DNA of 64,000 nucleotides, taken from positions 5,890,001 to 5,954,000 of the forward strand of contig NZ_QASA01000001.1 in the NCBI RefSeq assembly GCF_003340495.1, read 5' to 3'. The stretch comes from Adhaeribacter pallidiroseus (GTDB taxonomy: Bacteria > Bacteroidota > Bacteroidia > Cytophagales > Hymenobacteraceae). Below the pieces are notes generated by a model. It made no database searches. It saw only the letters and a program-made list of their open reading frames with translations, and had not been told where the DNA came from. Below are positions 60,510 through 64,000 of this stretch, piece after piece (position 1 is the first letter of the stretch; each line of letters begins with the position of its first letter). The position numbers and the translations under genes are program-made.

Positions 60510-61265
60510 ATGAATCTTCAAGAAAAAATAGATTTGAACAATTTGCCAAAACACGTTGCCGTTATTATGGACGGTAATGGGCGTTGGGCAAAACAAAAGG
60601 GAGGAGCCCGAATATTCGGGCATCAGAATGCGATTGCTGCCGTGCGGGATACGGTAGAAGGAGCTGCAGAGTTGGGCATTGAATATTTAACCCTGTACGC
60701 TTTTTCCACCGAAAATTGGAATCGTCCGCAATACGAAGTAAACGCATTAATGGAGTTACTGGTTTCTACTATCCGGAAAGAAACGGCTACTTTAAATAAA
60801 AATAATATTCGACTACAAACCATCGGCGACACCGAAAGCTTACCAAAAACCTGCCGGAGGGAGTTGCTGGAAGCTATGGAAATTACGGCGCATAATTCCC
60901 GCATGACCTTAAATGTTGCTTTAAGTTATAGCGGGCGTTGGGATTTAACGCAGGCTATGCGCCAGATTAGTGGTTTAGTAGCGGCCGGCGAATTGCAGCC
61001 TGCTGATATAAATGAACAACTAATTGCGGAGCATATTGCCACCGCCGGAATGCCTGATCCGGAATTACTTATCCGGACGAGCGGCGAAATGCGCATCAGT
61101 AATTTTTTGCTCTGGCAATTGGCTTATACCGAAATATACATTACCAACTTGCTCTGGCCGGATTTTCGGAAACAGCATTTACACGAAGCTATTTTATCTT
61201 ACCAAAGCCGCGAACGCCGTTTTGGTAAAACCAGTGAACAATTAACGAATAAAAGTATTACTTAA
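60510..61265 (+). CDS. uppS: Undecaprenyl-diphosphate synthase (isoprenyl transferase)
   Basis: UppS condenses eight isopentenyl diphosphates onto farnesyl diphosphate to make the carrier lipid for peptidoglycan and O-antigen. It has 251 residues: HVAVIMDGNGRWAKQKGGAR (catalytic Asp), GIEYLTLYAFSTENWNRPQY, LNVALSYSGRWD, PELLIRTSGEMRISNFLLWQ and YTEIYITNLLWPDF. The RTSGEMR reading has Met where RTSGExR often has Gln or Gly-type residues. Its stop overlaps the bamA start (TAATG). Confidence 0.97.
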   Translation: MNLQEKIDLNNLPKHVAVIMDGNGRWAKQKGGARIFGHQNAIAAVRDTVEGAAELGIEYLTLYAFSTENWNRPQYEVNALMELLVSTIRKETATLNKNNIRLQTIGDTESLPKTCRRELLEAMEITAHNSRMTLNVALSYSGRWDLTQAMRQISGLVAAGELQPADINEQLIAEHIATAGMPDPELLIRTSGEMRISNFLLWQLAYTEIYITNLLWPDFRKQHLHEAILSYQSRERRFGKTSEQLTNKSIT

Positions 61266-63748
61266 TGATTAAATATTTCTGGTTGTTTTTATTTGTTTTA
61301 CTAACAACCGCTGCATCTGCCCAAGTAAATTTAGGTAACCAAGGCGCCGTAGGGGAACTGGATTACAATAATCCCAAAGAATATCGTGTAGGTGGGGTAA
61401 CCGTAAGTGGGGCTAAATTTTTAGATCCGAATACACTTATCTCTATAACCGGATTACGCGTAGGTGACCGTATTAAATTACCCGGCGAAGACTTAAGCAA
61501 AGCTATCCATAAATTGTGGGACCAAGGTATTCTGGGAAACGTAGAAGTTTCTATTTCCAAAATAGAAGGCGATCAGGTTTTTTTAGATTTTTTCTTAACA
61601 GAGCGCCCTCGTTTATCCCGGTTTGACTTTACTGGTATTAAAAAAGGGCAGGCTGATGCCTTAAAGGATAAAATAAAACTGATTCGGGGTAAAGTAGTTA
61701 CCGATGCATTACTCAGTACAACTAAAAACACCGTGCGGAATTATTACCTCGAAAAAGGGTATATGAACGCCAAAGTAAATGTATTTCAAAAACCAGATTC
61801 GGTATTGCCCAATAGTGTTATTTTAAATATTGCGGTAGATAAAGGCAATAAAGTTAAAATTGAAGAAATAGCTTTTGAAGGAAACGAAGCTATCTCGGAT
61901 AAAAAATTACGCCGCAAAATGAAGAAAACCAAAGAAAAGCGGCCTTATAAACTTTTCACGGCTTCTAAGTTTAACCGGCCTTTATACGAAACCGATAAAA
62001 ACAGCGTAATTGAATACTACAACTCACAGGGTTTTCGGGATGCTACCATTGTGTCGGATTCGGTGTACATGCGCCCGAATGGCAAATTAGCCATTCAAAT
62101 TAAAGTAGACGAAGGTCGTAAATACTTTTTCCGAAACATCACCTGGACTGGTAATTACATTTACGATGCCAAGCAATTAGGAAGCGTTTTAGGGATTAAA
62201 GAAGGCGATGTATACAATAAAGAAGAACTGAGTAAACGCTTGCAATACAATCCTAATGGAAGTGATGTGTCATCGTTATACATGGACGATGGTTATTTGT
62301 TTTTCCAGATTGATCCGGTAGAAGTATTAGTGGAAGGTGATTCTATTGATATTGAAATGCGGGTGCGCGAAGGCGCTCAGGCCCGGATTAAAGAAGTAAC
62401 CGTAGCCGGTAATACTAAAACCAGTGACCACGTAATTTTACGGGAATTATACACCATTCCGGGGCAGAAATTTAGCCGTTCTGATTTAATACGGTCGCAG
62501 CGGGAAATTGCTACCCTGGGTTATTTCGATCCGGAACAAATAGGCATGAATCCTATCCCGAACCAGGAAGATGGCACGGTAGATATTAAATACACCGTAA
62601 CCGAAAAACCAAGCGACCAGATTACGTTATCCGGTGGTTGGGGTGGCCCGTACGGAATTGTAGGTACGGTAGGTTTAGTACTAAATAACTTTTCCCTGAA
62701 AAAAGCCGGTGATCCCCGCAACTGGCGGCCAATTCCGGGTGGCGATGGACAGCGTTTAGCTTTAAATATTCAAGCGAATGGGGTTCGGTATCAATCTTAC
62801 TCTTTATCCTTTACCGAACCTTGGTTAGGTGGCCGGAAGCGGAATTCGTTTAGTGTAGGAATTAACCGGACAGTATCACGGGTTATCAGTAATGGCGAAG
62901 AAACCCAAGGAATTCGGATTAATGGTGGTTCAGTGAGTTTAGGTCGTCGCTTGAGTTGGCCCGATAACTACTTTAGTTTATCGCACTCGTTATCATTCAA
63001 TCAGTATATTTCTAAAAACTATCCGATTTTTGGAAGTTACCAAGACGGAACCTTTAATAGTGTTTCATTTATTAATACTTTATCGCGGAGTAGTATTGAT
63101 CAGTTAACCTTTCCGAGAAGTGGATCTACCTTGAGCTTAAGTGTAAATTTAACACCTCCATACTCTTTGTTCGATCCAAATCGGGATGCTATGAAGTGGA
63201 TAGAGTTTAATAAATGGATGTTTGATGCTTCGTTTTTTACCGCTCTTTCCCGCAAAGGCAAATTGGTATTAAATACCCGGGCGCACTTTGGATTTTTGGG
63301 AAGTTATCGCAAAGACCAACCTGTAGGACCAGTAGAACGCTTTAAATTAGGTGGTTCCGGTTTAGGTGGCGGTAATATCTTAGTAGGTACCGAGTATATT
63401 GGCTTACGTGGTTATGAAGATGAATCGGTTAGTCCTTCCCAAACGGGTGGAGTAGCTTACAATAAATTTGTAACGGAGCTGCGCTATCTGGTATCGCCTA
63501 ATCCACAAGCTACGGTTTACGTGTTAGGTTTTGCGGAGGCCGGTAACAACGTAGGTTCTTATCAGCAATACAATCCATTTAAACTTTATCGCTCTGCCGG
63601 GATAGGTGCCCGTATTTTTATGGCAGCGTTTGGTTTACTGGGCTTTGATTATGGTTGGGGCTTTGATAAAGTACCAGCAGCACCTAATGTGCCTAGTACA
63701 AAACCGGGCGGTATGTTCCACTTTATTATTGGACAGCAAATACGGTAA
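61265..63748 (+). CDS. bamA: Outer membrane protein assembly factor BamA
   Basis: BamA folds beta-barrel proteins into the outer membrane. It has 827 residues with a signal peptide (LLTTAASAQ) and five POTRA domains, recognisable at YRVGGVTVSGAKFLDPNTLI, FTGIKKGQADALKDKIKLIR, KIEEIAFEGNEAISDKKLRR, KYFFRNITWTGNYIYDAKQL and ARIKEVTVAGNTKTSDHVIL. The barrel begins near residue 450 (ITLSGGWGGPYGIVGTVGLV). It contains KLGGSGLGGG, equivalent to the conserved surface-loop VRG/F region. The one-base overlap with uppS couples translation. Confidence 0.97.
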   Translation: MIKYFWLFLFVLLTTAASAQVNLGNQGAVGELDYNNPKEYRVGGVTVSGAKFLDPNTLISITGLRVGDRIKLPGEDLSKAIHKLWDQGILGNVEVSISKIEGDQVFLDFFLTERPRLSRFDFTGIKKGQADALKDKIKLIRGKVVTDALLSTTKNTVRNYYLEKGYMNAKVNVFQKPDSVLPNSVILNIAVDKGNKVKIEEIAFEGNEAISDKKLRRKMKKTKEKRPYKLFTASKFNRPLYETDKNSVIEYYNSQGFRDATIVSDSVYMRPNGKLAIQIKVDEGRKYFFRNITWTGNYIYDAKQLGSVLGIKEGDVYNKEELSKRLQYNPNGSDVSSLYMDDGYLFFQIDPVEVLVEGDSIDIEMRVREGAQARIKEVTVAGNTKTSDHVILRELYTIPGQKFSRSDLIRSQREIATLGYFDPEQIGMNPIPNQEDGTVDIKYTVTEKPSDQITLSGGWGGPYGIVGTVGLVLNNFSLKKAGDPRNWRPIPGGDGQRLALNIQANGVRYQSYSLSFTEPWLGGRKRNSFSVGINRTVSRVISNGEETQGIRINGGSVSLGRRLSWPDNYFSLSHSLSFNQYISKNYPIFGSYQDGTFNSVSFINTLSRSSIDQLTFPRSGSTLSLSVNLTPPYSLFDPNRDAMKWIEFNKWMFDASFFTALSRKGKLVLNTRAHFGFLGSYRKDQPVGPVERFKLGGSGLGGGNILVGTEYIGLRGYEDESVSPSQTGGVAYNKFVTELRYLVSPNPQATVYVLGFAEAGNNVGSYQQYNPFKLYRSAGIGARIFMAAFGLLGFDYGWGFDKVPAAPNVPSTKPGGMFHFIIGQQIR

Positions 63749-63871
63749 GCAATTCAAAATAAAATATTTGTGGCACGAAATTTAAAGTTGCTAATCTGTG
63801 TTTATCCTATATAAAAGTGGTAGTTTACTAAGTTTATAGTCGAATGAACAGCAAATTAAAATAATTTAAAA

Positions 63872-64000
63872 ATGAAAAAATATTGGTTTTTCGTTATCTT
63901 ACTACTTCTTTTAACAAATGTTTCGTTTGCCCAGAAGTTTGGTTACGTAGATTCGGAGTTTATATTAAGTAAAGTACCCGCTTACAATACAGCTCAAAAA
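63872..64000 (+). CDS. OmpH/Skp-family periplasmic chaperone (5' end only)
   Basis: Only the first 43 residues are in the window: a signal peptide MKKYWFFVILLLLLTNVSFA then QKFGYVDSEFILSKVPAYNT. The xxGYVDSxxIL opening is the mature start of OmpH/Skp proteins, which escort barrel proteins to BamA. Position right after bamA, 123 bp downstream, is the usual order. Confidence 0.9.
   Translation, partial: MKKYWFFVILLLLLTNVSFAQKFGYVDSEFILSKVPAYNTAQK

Overview
The window is chromosomal DNA of a Bacteroidota member. A Cytophagales/Hymenobacteraceae organism resembling Adhaeribacter is my best guess, from gene content and style: DUF6089 barrels, sugar-oxidation fusion proteins, TTTG/TAnnTTTG-like promoters, weak Shine-Dalgarno sites, and intergenic regions full of TTTTTAAATTTTT. 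No rRNA, tRNA, CRISPR, IS transposase or prophage was seen.

Region by region. 0-16.3 kb is ordinary metabolism: an M28 peptidase (cut by the left edge), ispF, pncB, a DUF1080 glycoside-hydrolase-like protein, a luciferase-like oxidoreductase, a 1047-residue ThuA/sugar dehydrogenase/PKD/cytochrome c/CBM6 fusion, an NmrA-like protein, a TIM-barrel sugar isomerase, an FGE-fold protein and a Gfo/Idh/MocA oxidoreductase. The last four of these, with the DUF1080 protein, suggest sugar oxidation and isomerisation at the cell envelope. 16.7-18.3 kb is a small AT-rich array of three short same-strand ORFs, each bounded by hairpins that resemble integron attC sites; no integrase is present. 18.4-24.7 kb carries a PaiB-like flavoprotein, a PhzF protein, the remnant of an astacin lipoprotein, an exported agmatine-deiminase-like lipoprotein, a DUF418 membrane protein and an NTF2-fold protein.

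24.7-41.6 kb is a minus-strand accessory block rich in paralogues and broken genes. It has four intact cupins plus three cupin fragments, NTF2-like proteins, acetolactate decarboxylase, an astacin-like lipoprotein, a DUF1772-like protein, a flavin monooxygenase, an NAD(P)-binding protein, an ECF sigma factor, two alpha/beta hydrolase paralogues and an AraC regulator. Two features tie it together. One lipoprotein signal sequence heads several unrelated proteins. Three promoters (two cupin units and the sigma factor) carry the same pair of 18-bp palindromes 62-63 bp apart.

42-52.5 kb returns to housekeeping and sugar genes: a ThuA protein, a sugar isomerase lipoprotein, a Nudix-type regulator, apbE, an RsmI-like methyltransferase, an esterase, and pdxJ-mnmH-selD (selenouridine tRNA modification). 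52.8-64 kb is a plus-strand conserved block: YqeY, CvpA, a glutamine amidotransferase, an alpha/beta hydrolase, a CBS protein, a BamA-like barrel, nadK, DUF6089 (plus a broken copy), uppS, bamA and the start of an OmpH/Skp chaperone. This block serves envelope biogenesis.

Four families of dispersed non-coding repeats are described: a ~230-bp element, a 49-bp double hairpin, a ~110-bp element and the AT palindrome. All family assignments come from reading the sequence by eye; none was checked against a database.
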